A stretch of DNA of 7,477 nt from Candidatus Nitrosopumilus sp. (lineage in GTDB: Archaea > Thermoproteota > Nitrososphaeria > Nitrososphaerales > Nitrosopumilaceae): positions 1-7,477 of the forward strand of contig JAOUAE010000062.1 of assembly GCA_029861085.1 (NCBI GenBank), given 5' to 3'. Made by a program: the position numbers and the translations under genes. The notes under the pieces are model-generated. The model was not told the DNA's origin. It saw only the letters and a program-made list of their open reading frames with translations, and searched no databases. Below are positions 1 to 5,766 of the stretch, in pieces. The first letter of the stretch is position 1. Every line of letters begins with the position of its first letter.

Positions 1-872
1 CCTTCTTGTAGTGTTGCACCTGATAATCCTCCAGTATCTGGACGTGCGTCTGTAATCTGAATGATATAGTCTTGCCCTCCATCTTCTCTTTTCAGAATCT
101 GATCTAGCAGTGGGCCTGTTTGCTGAGCGGTGTTCTTTGGCACTCCGCCGCCTAACTCTAAAATCCCTGATTTTTTTGAATCATATAAAATTGCTGCTTG
201 CTCGATTATCTCTTTGACAAAGTCAAGATTGTATACTTTGTTTTGTAATCTATGAACAGCCAAATTCAGTGCCAATGACGAGTCTTTTATCGTTGAAATG
301 TATACTGGGACATCATAATCATATGCTGCTGTAACGAAACTTTTTTCAGGATGTTTTGCTTTTTCTTTACTTATTTTTCCCATCATATTACAAAATTCTG
401 CTGTGGTAAATGGTTTGTCTGGAAAATCATCTCCAAACATTTTTTGAATTAATACATCTTGAGCTTCTAACGTTTCATTAAATTTAATGAAAACATCTCT
501 AATTCTGACAATCTCATTTTCATACAGTTTCATGTCGTCCACATTAAAACTCCCTTGCTTGACTGGCAGTCCCCATGCAAAATGGTCTTCATGATATACG
601 TTTGCTCCTGTTGTAACTATCCAATCCACAAATCCTCTTTCGATTAGTGTCTTGATGATTCCTCCAAACCCTACTGGTGTCATTGCACCGGAAACTGTTA
701 GACAAATTGTTGCATCCTCTTTGATCATTTTGGCATAAAGTTTTGCTGCATCTCCAAGCTGTCTTCCGTTAAATCCTGAATTTGCATAAACATCTACTAG
801 GTCTTCTATGGTCATTTTTGGATCTAATTTTATGTGAGGAATATCTTTGCCGTGAAATTTGTGTGGATCCAT
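1..872 (-). CDS. Deoxyhypusine synthase family protein (divergent, DHS-like), 3' end outside window
   Basis: The first 290 residues are visible; the gene runs off the left edge. Family marks are SGAMTPVGFGG (61-71), VTTGANVYHED (86-96), LGGGVPKN (240-247) and DARPDTGGLSGATLQE (275-290). In human DHS the active-site lysine lies in SWGK just after the last segment, so here it would fall outside the window. DHS moves an aminobutyl group from spermidine to a lysine of IF5A using NAD. However, as I align it to human DHS, the spermidine-contacting His288, Asp243 and Asp316 correspond here to Asn247, Leu202 and Leu283; only Glu323 (Glu290) is kept. It therefore belongs to the DHS superfamily but may not make deoxyhypusine. 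The ATG at 872 is chosen because a TATA-like box lies 30 nt upstream. It is divergent from the gene at 987. Databases would probably label it deoxyhypusine synthase. Family assignment is firm; substrate is uncertain. Confidence 0.88.
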   Translation of the reverse strand, partial: MDPHKFHGKDIPHIKLDPKMTIEDLVDVYANSGFNGRQLGDAAKLYAKMIKEDATICLTVSGAMTPVGFGGIIKTLIERGFVDWIVTTGANVYHEDHFAWGLPVKQGSFNVDDMKLYENEIVRIRDVFIKFNETLEAQDVLIQKMFGDDFPDKPFTTAEFCNMMGKISKEKAKHPEKSFVTAAYDYDVPVYISTIKDSSLALNLAVHRLQNKVYNLDFVKEIIEQAAILYDSKKSGILELGGGVPKNTAQQTGPLLDQILKREDGGQDYIIQITDARPDTGGLSGATLQE

Positions 873-895
873 ATTTAAAAAATTCAATTTTTCAG

Positions 896-903
896 TAAAT
901 AAT
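896..903 (-). promoter_or_regulatory. TATA-like box for the DHS-like gene
   Basis: Read on the minus strand this is ATTATTTA, and its TTATTTA core begins 30 nt before the ATG at 872. The same heptamer sits at the same distance before the divergent gene at 987. The spacing implies transcription starting at or next to the start codon, a leaderless mRNA. Confidence 0.5.
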
Positions 904-956
904 GCTATCGCAATGCTCCTTTTAGAATACCTCGGATTTCTATGAGAAAATATTAC

Positions 957-963
957 TTATTTA
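957..963 (+). promoter_or_regulatory. TATA-like box for the 987-1322 gene
   Basis: TTATTTA begins exactly 30 nt before the ATG at 987 and is preceded by a purine-rich GAGAAAAT that could be a BRE (TFB recognition) element. It supports leaderless transcription. Together with the box at 896-903 it makes the 114-bp spacer 873-986 a compact divergent promoter. Confidence 0.5.
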
Positions 964-986
964 GGAACATTGTGAAATAATGTGAA

Positions 987-1322
987 ATGAACATTATTGA
1001 CTTACATAACCCTCTAAGAGTTGATAGAATTCCTGACGCTGTTGAAGTATTGCTGTCTTCTGGAAATTTTATCCAAGATAATTTTATAATTTCTAAAGTT
1101 GAACTACGACTTTACACTGAAAGAACGGATGAAAAATTGGGTGTCTTTTCTTTGATTACTTCATTTGTTGAGACTAATCGGGGCTCAGTTGAAATGATAT
1201 ATGATGAGGGATTTCGTGGTGAAAATCCTCTTTTGAGGGCTTCAGAATTTCTTACATCAAATTTGGGAATATCTGGTTTAGTTTTACGTTCGATAATTAC
1301 TCTACGTGAAAAATCAAAATAA
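987..1322 (+). CDS. Conserved-looking hypothetical protein, 111 aa
   Basis: I do not recognise this protein. It is a small soluble protein with no signal peptide, no membrane segment and no cysteine, so no thiol-based metal site. Alternating hydrophobic stretches (FIISKVELRLYT at 33-44, LGVFSLITSFVE at 51-62, GSVEMIYDEGF at 66-76, LVLRSIITLRE at 98-108) suggest a mainly beta or alpha/beta single domain. The C-terminus is lysine-rich (LREKSK). The start ATG is supported by a TATA-like box 30 nt upstream, and there is no Shine-Dalgarno sequence. It is divergent from the DHS-like gene and its stop codon lies 2 bp from that of the convergent pentapeptide-repeat gene. A real gene is likely because of the promoter, the tight packing and protein-like composition; function is unknown. 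Confidence 0.75.
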   Translation: MNIIDLHNPLRVDRIPDAVEVLLSSGNFIQDNFIISKVELRLYTERTDEKLGVFSLITSFVETNRGSVEMIYDEGFRGENPLLRASEFLTSNLGISGLVLRSIITLREKSK

Positions 1323-1324
1323 TT

Positions 1325-1822
1325 TTACCACAAATTGCCTTGTTTCTTTAATCTCATTTTTGCATCTTTTGAAACAGTATCTAATGTATGTGAATCATAA
1401 TTGGCATTTGTGAAATCTGTGGATGTGAGAATTGCACCCTCAAAATTTGTATGTCTAAGATTCACACCGCTTAAATTGGCTTCACTCAAGTCTGCATTTC
1501 TCAAATCTGCATAAAACAAATCTGCACCTCTAATGTCTGCTCCTTGCAAGTCTGCACCATACAATTCAGTATCCCATAATTTTGCATTTGAAATATTTGC
1601 CCCTCTCATGTCAGATCCTCTAAATTTTACATAAAACAAGATTGTTCCACTCAAGTCTGCCCCACTAAGGTCTGTGCAACTCAAATCTGCATCATGAATG
1701 TCCCTATTTTTAAGATCAACTCCTTTCATGTTTGTATCTGACAGGTCCCGTCCAATCAAATCCTCGTATTCAAAATTGACCTTTGAGAGATTTCGTTTTC
1801 TAAATACATCTGACGGATTCAT
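1325..1822 (-). CDS. Pentapeptide repeat protein, 165 aa
   Basis: This is a right-handed quadrilateral beta-helix protein built of A(D/N)LxG-type pentapeptides. The central hydrophobic residue (L, F, M, I, once Y) recurs every five residues from Leu12 to Tyr142 without a break, giving 27 repeats or nearly seven helical turns. Examples are TDLSG, ADLSG, ADLQG, ADIRG and ANLSG. A short N-terminal cap (MNPSDVFRKR) precedes the repeats and a basic tail (SKDAKMRLKKQGNLW) follows. There is no signal peptide or membrane segment, so it is probably cytosolic. Some family members mimic DNA and protect gyrase, but most have no known role, and nothing here points to a partner. I chose ATG 1822; an in-frame TTG at 1834 would add only four residues (first one read as Met). 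It converges with the 987-1322 gene, stops 2 bp apart. No clear TATA box sits at the expected distance. Confidence 0.9.
   Translation of the reverse strand: MNPSDVFRKRNLSKVNFEYEDLIGRDLSDTNMKGVDLKNRDIHDADLSCTDLSGADLSGTILFYVKFRGSDMRGANISNAKLWDTELYGADLQGADIRGADLFYADLRNADLSEANLSGVNLRHTNFEGAILTSTDFTNANYDSHTLDTVSKDAKMRLKKQGNLW
1340..1370 (+). terminator. T-rich tract, possible terminator of the 987-1322 gene
   Basis: The plus strand is T-rich here, including a run of five T at 1357-1361 and four T at 1367-1370. Archaeal intrinsic termination uses T-tracts without a required hairpin. The tract lies inside the 3' coding end of the convergent pentapeptide gene, where it is the antisense of the lysine-rich tail. 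The position is plausible but unproven. Confidence 0.3.
1388..1792 (-). repeat. 27 tandem pentapeptide-coding units
   Basis: This segment codes for residues 11-145 of the pentapeptide protein: 27 units of 15 bp in unbroken register. At the DNA level the plus strand shows recurring words such as AAATCTGCA and AAGTCTGC, the reverse complement of GCAGAT(T/C)T coding for Ala-Asp-Leu, so the units are related but not identical. Confidence 0.85.
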
Positions 1823-1890
1823 TGTATGTTCCAAATTATCAAAATTAGTACATTTGAATTTAGATCTAAAAAGGACGCCTATGCCTATTA

Positions 1891-2043
1891 TTAATTAAAT
1901 AATTCTAATTCTTGTAGGATTTTACCCATGGAGTGTTTCCATCGTCTCATTTCATCAATATCATGTGGTCTGCTATTTTCTAATTCTTTTTTTTGCTTGA
2001 GTAATTCCTGATGCCTTTCATTGTCAATTTTTTTGCCACGCAT
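1891..2043 (-). CDS. Small charged helical protein, 50 aa, unrecognised
   Basis: This short frame begins MRGKKIDNERHQELLKQKK and ends WKHSMGKILQELELFN. It has no cysteine and nearly half its residues are Lys, Arg, Glu or Asp. It looks like two amphipathic helices (about 6-24 and 30-48) separated by a SRPHDID turn, as in a small coiled-coil or helical hairpin protein. Reasons to believe it: protein-like periodicity, an ATG start, an upstream in-frame stop (minus strand 2076-2074), and a TATA-like ATTTATTC ending 21 nt before the start, the layout of the other genes here. It is divergent from thrS and lies 68 bp upstream of the pentapeptide gene on the same strand, so the two could share a transcript. 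No function can be proposed; it could act by binding nucleic acid or a protein partner, but that is a guess. Confidence 0.6.
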   Translation of the reverse strand: MRGKKIDNERHQELLKQKKELENSRPHDIDEMRRWKHSMGKILQELELFN

Positions 2044-2063
2044 AGATGTCGTCTTTTGTATTT

Positions 2064-2071
2064 GAATAAAT
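2064..2071 (-). promoter_or_regulatory. TATA-like box for the 50-aa gene
   Basis: Read on the minus strand this is ATTTATTC, starting 28 nt before the ATG at 2043. It supports a real, leaderless small gene at 1891-2043. Confidence 0.42.
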
Positions 2072-2189
2072 TTCTATTTGCTTAATCTGCAAATCTTGTT
2101 TTTTATCACAAACCGAATCTGTCTTATTTTACGAGATAATGCCTCAAAATATTCCTATTCTAACAATTTATGGCATTTTTTGAGAATCG

Positions 2190-2197
2190 TATATTTA
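2190..2197 (+). promoter_or_regulatory. TATA box of thrS; decides its start
   Basis: TATATTTA begins 31 nt and ends 24 nt before the ATG at 2221. This places transcription start at or just before that ATG, so the upstream in-frame ATGs at 2170 and 2197 lie before or inside the promoter and cannot be the usual start. Upstream (2072-2189) I see no other gene. Confidence 0.62.
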
Positions 2198-2220
2198 TGC
2201 CACTTTTAGCATGTTTTAAC

Positions 2221-4089
2221 ATGCGTATATTGCAATTACATTGTGATGATATTGAATATACACCTACAAAAAAGGAGATAAAGTCAGCTGAGGATATTGA
2301 AAATCCTCAAACTCAAAGACTTGAAGAACTTGTAGTCGTATTTGTTGCAATAGAGGATGGGGATGATTCTTCGGTTGCGCAAAATGCAATATCTCAGATT
2401 AAAAATTCCATGGAAAAAATTGGCTGTAAAAAACTACTGTTATATCCTTATGCTCATCTTAGCTCTAACCTGGCAAAGCCATCTGTTGCAATGAGTCTGC
2501 TTAAAGAGATGGAAGAAAATGCCTCTGATCTTGAGGTGTCCCATTCTCCATTTGGCTGGACAAAATCTTATAAAATTCAAGTAAAAGGGCATCCACTTGC
2601 TGAAAGTTCAAAAGTCGTCACAAAAGATTCGACTAATTCAAAACCTGATGAAGAGGTTACCTCTGATGCCCTAAAAGGAGAATCCAAAATTCGTTCTTAT
2701 TGGAAAATACTTTCTCCTGATGGAACAATGACCAACATTGGTGATTTTGATTTTTCAAAAAATAAAAAATTAGAAATTTTGGCAAAATATGAATCTGCAA
2801 AAATACGTAAGGTTGATCAACCTCCGCCACATGTTGCATTGATGAAAAAAATGGGAATATCTGATTATGAATCTGCATCTGATTCAGGTAACATGAGATT
2901 TTATCCCAATGGCAGATTGATTAAATCATTGATTGAACGCTATGTTACTGATAGAGTGAAAAAATATGGCGGATATGAAGTTGAAACTCCAATCATGTAT
3001 GATTCTGAACATCCCAGTATGGTTAGTTACTTTAATCGATTCCCTGCAAGACAATACAATATAGATTCAGAAGGGAAAAAACTTTTTTTAAGATTTGCTG
3101 CATGCTTTGGTCAATTTCTTATGGCAAACCAATACCAGCTATCATACAAGAATTTACCCTACAAACTCTATGAGCTTACACGTTACAGCTTTAGGCGAGA
3201 ACAATCCGGAGAACTTGTTGGTTTAAGACGCCTAAGGGCCTTTACCATGCCTGACTGCCATGCTTTTTGTAAAGATATTGATCAAGCAGTTGATGAAATA
3301 AAGGTCAGATTTGATCTTTCTCAAAGTGTACTTCGTAATCTTGGAATTGATGACACTGACTATGAAATGGCAATTAGATTCACTGAGGATTTTTACAATG
3401 AAAACAAATCTGCGATAGAGGAACTAGTGAAGAAACACGGAAGACCTGTATTGGTTGAAATGTGGAAAGAGAAATTCTTTTACTTTGTTTTAAAATGGGA
3501 GTTTAATTTCATTGACGGTCTTGGAAAGGCTTCTGCATTATCTACAGATCAGATTGATGTTGAAAATGGCAATAGGTATGATATTGACTTTGTCGATGAA
3601 AATAATGTGAAACGACATCCAATCATCCTACATAATTCTCCTAGTGGTGCAATTGAAAGAATCATTTACGTATTACTTGAAAAAGCCGCAAAGGATTCTT
3701 ACGAGGGTCGAAAGCCACAATTCCCTTTATGGTTGGCACCAACTCAAGTTAGGGTCATTCCACTTAAAGAAGAATTCCATGAATTTTCTGAAACACTCAG
3801 TGATAAGATTTCTACAAATAACATTCGTGTTGACATTGATGATCGTAACGAAAGTATTGGCAAAAGAATTCGTGAAGCTGAAAAAGAATGGATACGATAC
3901 ATTTTGGTAATTGGTGAAAAAGAAGCAAGTTCACAAAATCTCAGTATTCGGGATAGACAGACTGGCAATGTTCGAGAATTGTCTTTTGATGACTTCATTA
4001 ATGAAATTAATGAGCAGACTAAAGGAAAACCTACCACTGGTTTGAATTTACCTAAACACCTTTCAAAGCGACCAAATCTGATGGTGTAG
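2221..4089 (+). CDS. thrS: Threonyl-tRNA synthetase, archaeal type
   Basis: Charges tRNA-Thr with threonine in the cytoplasm. At 622 residues it has the usual archaeal length. Residues 1-145 are the archaeal editing domain, related to D-aminoacyl-tRNA deacylase, which removes mischarged serine: PYAHLS (75-82 region) and HSPFGWTK...KGHP (108-125). Residues about 205-495 are the class II core: motif 1 around GGYEVETPIM (250-259), motif 2 YSFRREQSGEL (322-332) with Arg325, motif 3 GAIERIIY (476-483) with Arg480. The zinc that reads threonine would be held by Cys295 (AACFGQ), His347 (DCHAF) and His471 (ILHNS). Residues about 500-600 are the anticodon-binding domain. The start MRILQLHCDD matches how archaeal ThrRS proteins begin and fits the TATA box at 2190; the frame is open to 2170, but that would add 17 unneeded residues. 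Thr114 stands where Pyrococcus has Tyr120 in the editing site. The downstream agmatinase starts after 2 bp. Confidence 0.97.
   Translation: MRILQLHCDDIEYTPTKKEIKSAEDIENPQTQRLEELVVVFVAIEDGDDSSVAQNAISQIKNSMEKIGCKKLLLYPYAHLSSNLAKPSVAMSLLKEMEENASDLEVSHSPFGWTKSYKIQVKGHPLAESSKVVTKDSTNSKPDEEVTSDALKGESKIRSYWKILSPDGTMTNIGDFDFSKNKKLEILAKYESAKIRKVDQPPPHVALMKKMGISDYESASDSGNMRFYPNGRLIKSLIERYVTDRVKKYGGYEVETPIMYDSEHPSMVSYFNRFPARQYNIDSEGKKLFLRFAACFGQFLMANQYQLSYKNLPYKLYELTRYSFRREQSGELVGLRRLRAFTMPDCHAFCKDIDQAVDEIKVRFDLSQSVLRNLGIDDTDYEMAIRFTEDFYNENKSAIEELVKKHGRPVLVEMWKEKFFYFVLKWEFNFIDGLGKASALSTDQIDVENGNRYDIDFVDENNVKRHPIILHNSPSGAIERIIYVLLEKAAKDSYEGRKPQFPLWLAPTQVRVIPLKEEFHEFSETLSDKISTNNIRVDIDDRNESIGKRIREAEKEWIRYILVIGEKEASSQNLSIRDRQTGNVRELSFDDFINEINEQTKGKPTTGLNLPKHLSKRPNLMV
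4083..4086 (+). promoter_or_regulatory. Ribosome binding site of the agmatinase gene
   Basis: GGTG, part of the archaeal GGAGGTGA consensus, lies inside the last codons of thrS, 5 nt before the ATG at 4092. The promoter-proximal genes of this window lack such a site. This is what is expected for an internal operon gene translated from a shared mRNA. Confidence 0.5.
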
Positions 4090-4091
4090 AA

Positions 4092-4967
4092 ATGAGTTTT
4101 CTTGAACTATACATGAACAAAAATCCGATGATCACATCATCTGATTATGATTCTGAACCTGTGGCTACCATTTTTGGCATTCCTTTTGATTCCACTCACT
4201 CATACAAGCCTGGTTGTAGGTTTGGCCCTGATACAATTCGTGATTCTTTTAACAACATTGAGATTTTCCATCCTGATCTGAAAATAGATTTGGAGAATGT
4301 GAATATTGAAGATTTGGGAAATACTCGTCACACTGTTGTTGCATCTGAAATGATTGATATGGTAAAAAAAATTACTACAGAGCTTATTTCAAAGCAAAGA
4401 CAACTATTCATTTTAGGTGGTGAGCACTCTATCACGTATGGTACGTATACCAGCTTTCCAAAAGAAACTGGTTATGTGGTTTTTGATGCTCACTATGATT
4501 TAAGAGATGAATTTGCAGATATCAAATTAAGTCATGCATCTTATTTGAGACGAATTGTCGAAGAAAGAGGCTCTGAAAATATCTTACATGTTGGTGCAAG
4601 AGCTTTTGTTAAAGAAGAATTGGAGTTTCTCACAGAAAATAAAATCAAAACAATTTCTGATAGAGAAATTCGAGATGGAAAGGGTCCAAATCTTCTAAAA
4701 GATTTTGTGTCTACTTTTGATAGTGTTTATTCTAGCTTTGATCTTGATGTGCTAGACCCTGCTTTTGCACCCGGCGTGGGTAATCCGGAAGCTGTCGGCA
4801 TAACTTCTAGGGAACTCTTTGACATGATTCACACATTTGATGAAACAAAGGTAATTGGTGCTGATATTGTGGAACTTAATCCATATCATGACGATGGCTC
4901 TACTGCATCCTTAGCAGCCAAAATTATTTCTACTTTAATTGCAATGAATCTATCTCAGGATAATTAA
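4092..4967 (+). CDS. speB: Agmatinase-family ureohydrolase
   Basis: Probably hydrolyses agmatine to putrescine and urea, a cytoplasmic step of polyamine synthesis after arginine decarboxylase. At 291 residues it has the normal family length. All binuclear manganese ligands of ureohydrolases are in place: His112 in GGEHS, Asp132, His134 and Asp136 in FDAHYD, and Asp217 and Asp219 in SFDLDVLDP, followed by APGVG. The N-terminal IFGIPFDSTHSYKPGCRFGP (28-47) is also typical. GGEHS rather than GGDHS is common in archaeal and bacterial agmatinases. Substrate cannot be fixed from motifs: arginase, guanidinobutyrase or guanidinase activity remain possible in this fold. The ATG lies 2 bp after the thrS stop with a GGTG site, so it is cotranscribed. 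Released urea could feed ammonia supply if the organism has urease, which is not seen here. Confidence 0.92.
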   Translation: MSFLELYMNKNPMITSSDYDSEPVATIFGIPFDSTHSYKPGCRFGPDTIRDSFNNIEIFHPDLKIDLENVNIEDLGNTRHTVVASEMIDMVKKITTELISKQRQLFILGGEHSITYGTYTSFPKETGYVVFDAHYDLRDEFADIKLSHASYLRRIVEERGSENILHVGARAFVKEELEFLTENKIKTISDREIRDGKGPNLLKDFVSTFDSVYSSFDLDVLDPAFAPGVGNPEAVGITSRELFDMIHTFDETKVIGADIVELNPYHDDGSTASLAAKIISTLIAMNLSQDN

Positions 4968-5023
4968 ATTATTTTAAAATTTCATAAATATTGCAAATGA
5001 TATTTCAAAAGTAACTATTCTCT

Positions 5024-5035
5024 AAATTGCAATTT
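5024..5035. repeat. 12-bp perfect palindrome AAATTGCAATTT
   Basis: A perfect dyad about 130 bp upstream of the phosphatidyltransferase promoter. It could be a regulator binding site, but low-complexity AT-rich DNA yields such dyads by chance fairly often. Confidence 0.25.
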
Positions 5036-5101
5036 CAATTGATATGTCTAACCTTGTCATCATTCTAAATTCAATATTGTGCTGTTTCTACATTATTTTT
5101 A

Positions 5102-5136
5102 TGCGTAATTTGGATGATTTTGTAAAATTTTACGCA
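5102..5136. repeat. Inverted repeat TGCGTAA/TTACGCA with internal palindrome
   Basis: Arms of 7 bp (5102-5108 and 5130-5136) are separated by 21 bp. The right arm overlaps a separate perfect 12-bp palindrome, GTAAAATTTTAC, at 5122-5133. The element ends 27 bp before the TATA-like box at 5163, a position suited to a transcription factor site. Confidence 0.35.
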
Positions 5137-5162
5137 GTGTTGCCCTGATTCACTCCTCTCAC

Positions 5163-5169
5163 TTTATTA
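5163..5169 (+). promoter_or_regulatory. TATA-like box of the phosphatidyltransferase gene; decides its start
   Basis: TTTATTA begins 29 nt before the GTG at 5192, matching the spacing of the other promoters in this window. It is only 20 nt before the alternative GTG at 5183, which is too close. Confidence 0.45.
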
Positions 5170-5191
5170 GATGGTATTTTGAGTGAATCAC

Positions 5192-5764
5192 GTGTTAAAT
5201 AATCTGAGAGAGACTCTACGACCTGCCCTTGAAAAAATGGGAAAAGGATTTGCTGCCACCGGACTGTCTCCGAATTTTTGGACTTTTACGGGTCTTGGGT
5301 TTGCACTTATTGCTGCAGTTGTTTATGGGATGGGGATTGAATTTGGATTAATCATCGGATGTACTCTATTACTTGTTTCTGGATTCTTTGATATGGTTGA
5401 TGGACAAGTAGCAAGAATTACTGGAAAGACTTCCAAAAAAGGGGAATATCTTGATTCAATGTTTGATAAAATTTCTGAAGTTGCAATCTTTTTGGGAATT
5501 TTAATTGGCGGATATGCTGAACCTTATCTTGTATTACTTGCAATTACTTTGTCATTACTGGTAAGCTATGCTAGAGCAAAATCTGATTTAATCAATATTA
5601 AATTACAAGGTATTGGAATTGGCGAAAGGGCAGAACGACTATTAGTAATTGCAGTGATTGGGATTATTGGTTTTATGGATTATGCTGTACTTATTGTGGT
5701 GATCATTGCCGGAGTTACTCTAATTCAAAGAATGGCGTTTACTACAAAAAATATCAAAGAATAA
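5192..5764 (+). CDS. CDP-alcohol phosphatidyltransferase, likely archaetidylinositol phosphate synthase
   Basis: Integral membrane enzyme that joins a CDP-activated archaeal lipid (CDP-archaeol) to an alcohol head group. Numbered from the GTG at 5192 it has 190 residues. The full family signature DxxDGxxAR...GxxxDxxxD is present: Asp67, Asp70, Gly71, Ala74, Arg75, then eight residues to Gly84, Asp88 and Asp92, the aspartates binding divalent metal. About six membrane segments are visible (roughly 31-48, 51-66, 95-107, 111-126, 150-163 and 164-177). The later SYARAK...GERAERLL (125-151) resembles the inositol-phosphate enzymes' SYxRAK...ERxER, so archaetidylinositol phosphate synthase is the best guess; archaetidylglycerol phosphate synthase is the main alternative. 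The GTG at 5183 would add three residues, but the TATA-like box favours 5192. It converges with S26e, stops 2 bp apart. Confidence 0.88.
   Translation: MLNNLRETLRPALEKMGKGFAATGLSPNFWTFTGLGFALIAAVVYGMGIEFGLIIGCTLLLVSGFFDMVDGQVARITGKTSKKGEYLDSMFDKISEVAIFLGILIGGYAEPYLVLLAITLSLLVSYARAKSDLINIKLQGIGIGERAERLLVIAVIGIIGFMDYAVLIVVIIAGVTLIQRMAFTTKNIKE
5746..5751 (-). terminator. T6 tract, possible S26e terminator
   Basis: On the minus strand this is a run of six T, 16 nt after the S26e stop, inside the coding 3' end of the convergent phosphatidyltransferase (antisense of its Lys codons). T-runs of this length can end archaeal transcription. Confidence 0.35.
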
Positions 5765-5766
5765 TG

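Larger units (their letters stand above)
4968..5191 (+). other. Intergenic spacer between agmatinase and phosphatidyltransferase genes
   Basis: This 224-bp, very AT-rich spacer has no convincing gene on either strand. It holds T-rich stretches just after the agmatinase stop (ATTATTTT at 4969-4976) that may end the thrS-agmatinase transcript, two 12-bp palindromes listed separately, and the TATA-like box of the downstream gene. Confidence 0.5.

Noticed and set aside
1..60. Apparent lack of the active-site lysine in the DHS-like protein
   Set aside because: The window ends just before the position where SWGK would be encoded, so absence cannot be claimed.
1698..1898. Plus-strand frame of 66 codons opposite the start of the pentapeptide gene
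   Set aside because: It is the antisense shadow of a clear repeat protein and has no promoter at the usual distance.
2139..2183. 14-residue frame MPQNIPILTIYGIF upstream of thrS, considered as a leader peptide
   Set aside because: It contains only one threonine and lies upstream of the thrS TATA box, so it would not be on the main transcript.
2170..2220. N-terminal extension of ThrRS by 17 residues
   Set aside because: The TATA box at 2190-2197 lies inside it, and archaeal ThrRS proteins begin at a sequence like MRILQLH.
3744..4037. Open frames antisense or out of frame within thrS (also 2657-2878 minus and 3644-3910 plus)
   Set aside because: The thrS frame is strongly supported by motifs across its whole length; these are chance openings with no domain and no promoter or ribosome site that I could see.
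5050..5068. Minus-strand ATGATGA resembling a box C of a C/D guide RNA
   Set aside because: No CTGA box D or internal D'/C' pair follows at a suitable distance.
5044..5148. 34-residue plus-strand frame with a hydrophobic start in the agmatinase-phosphatidyltransferase spacer
   Set aside because: No TATA box at the expected spacing, no ribosome site, and it overlaps the palindromic elements; easily due to chance in AT-rich DNA.
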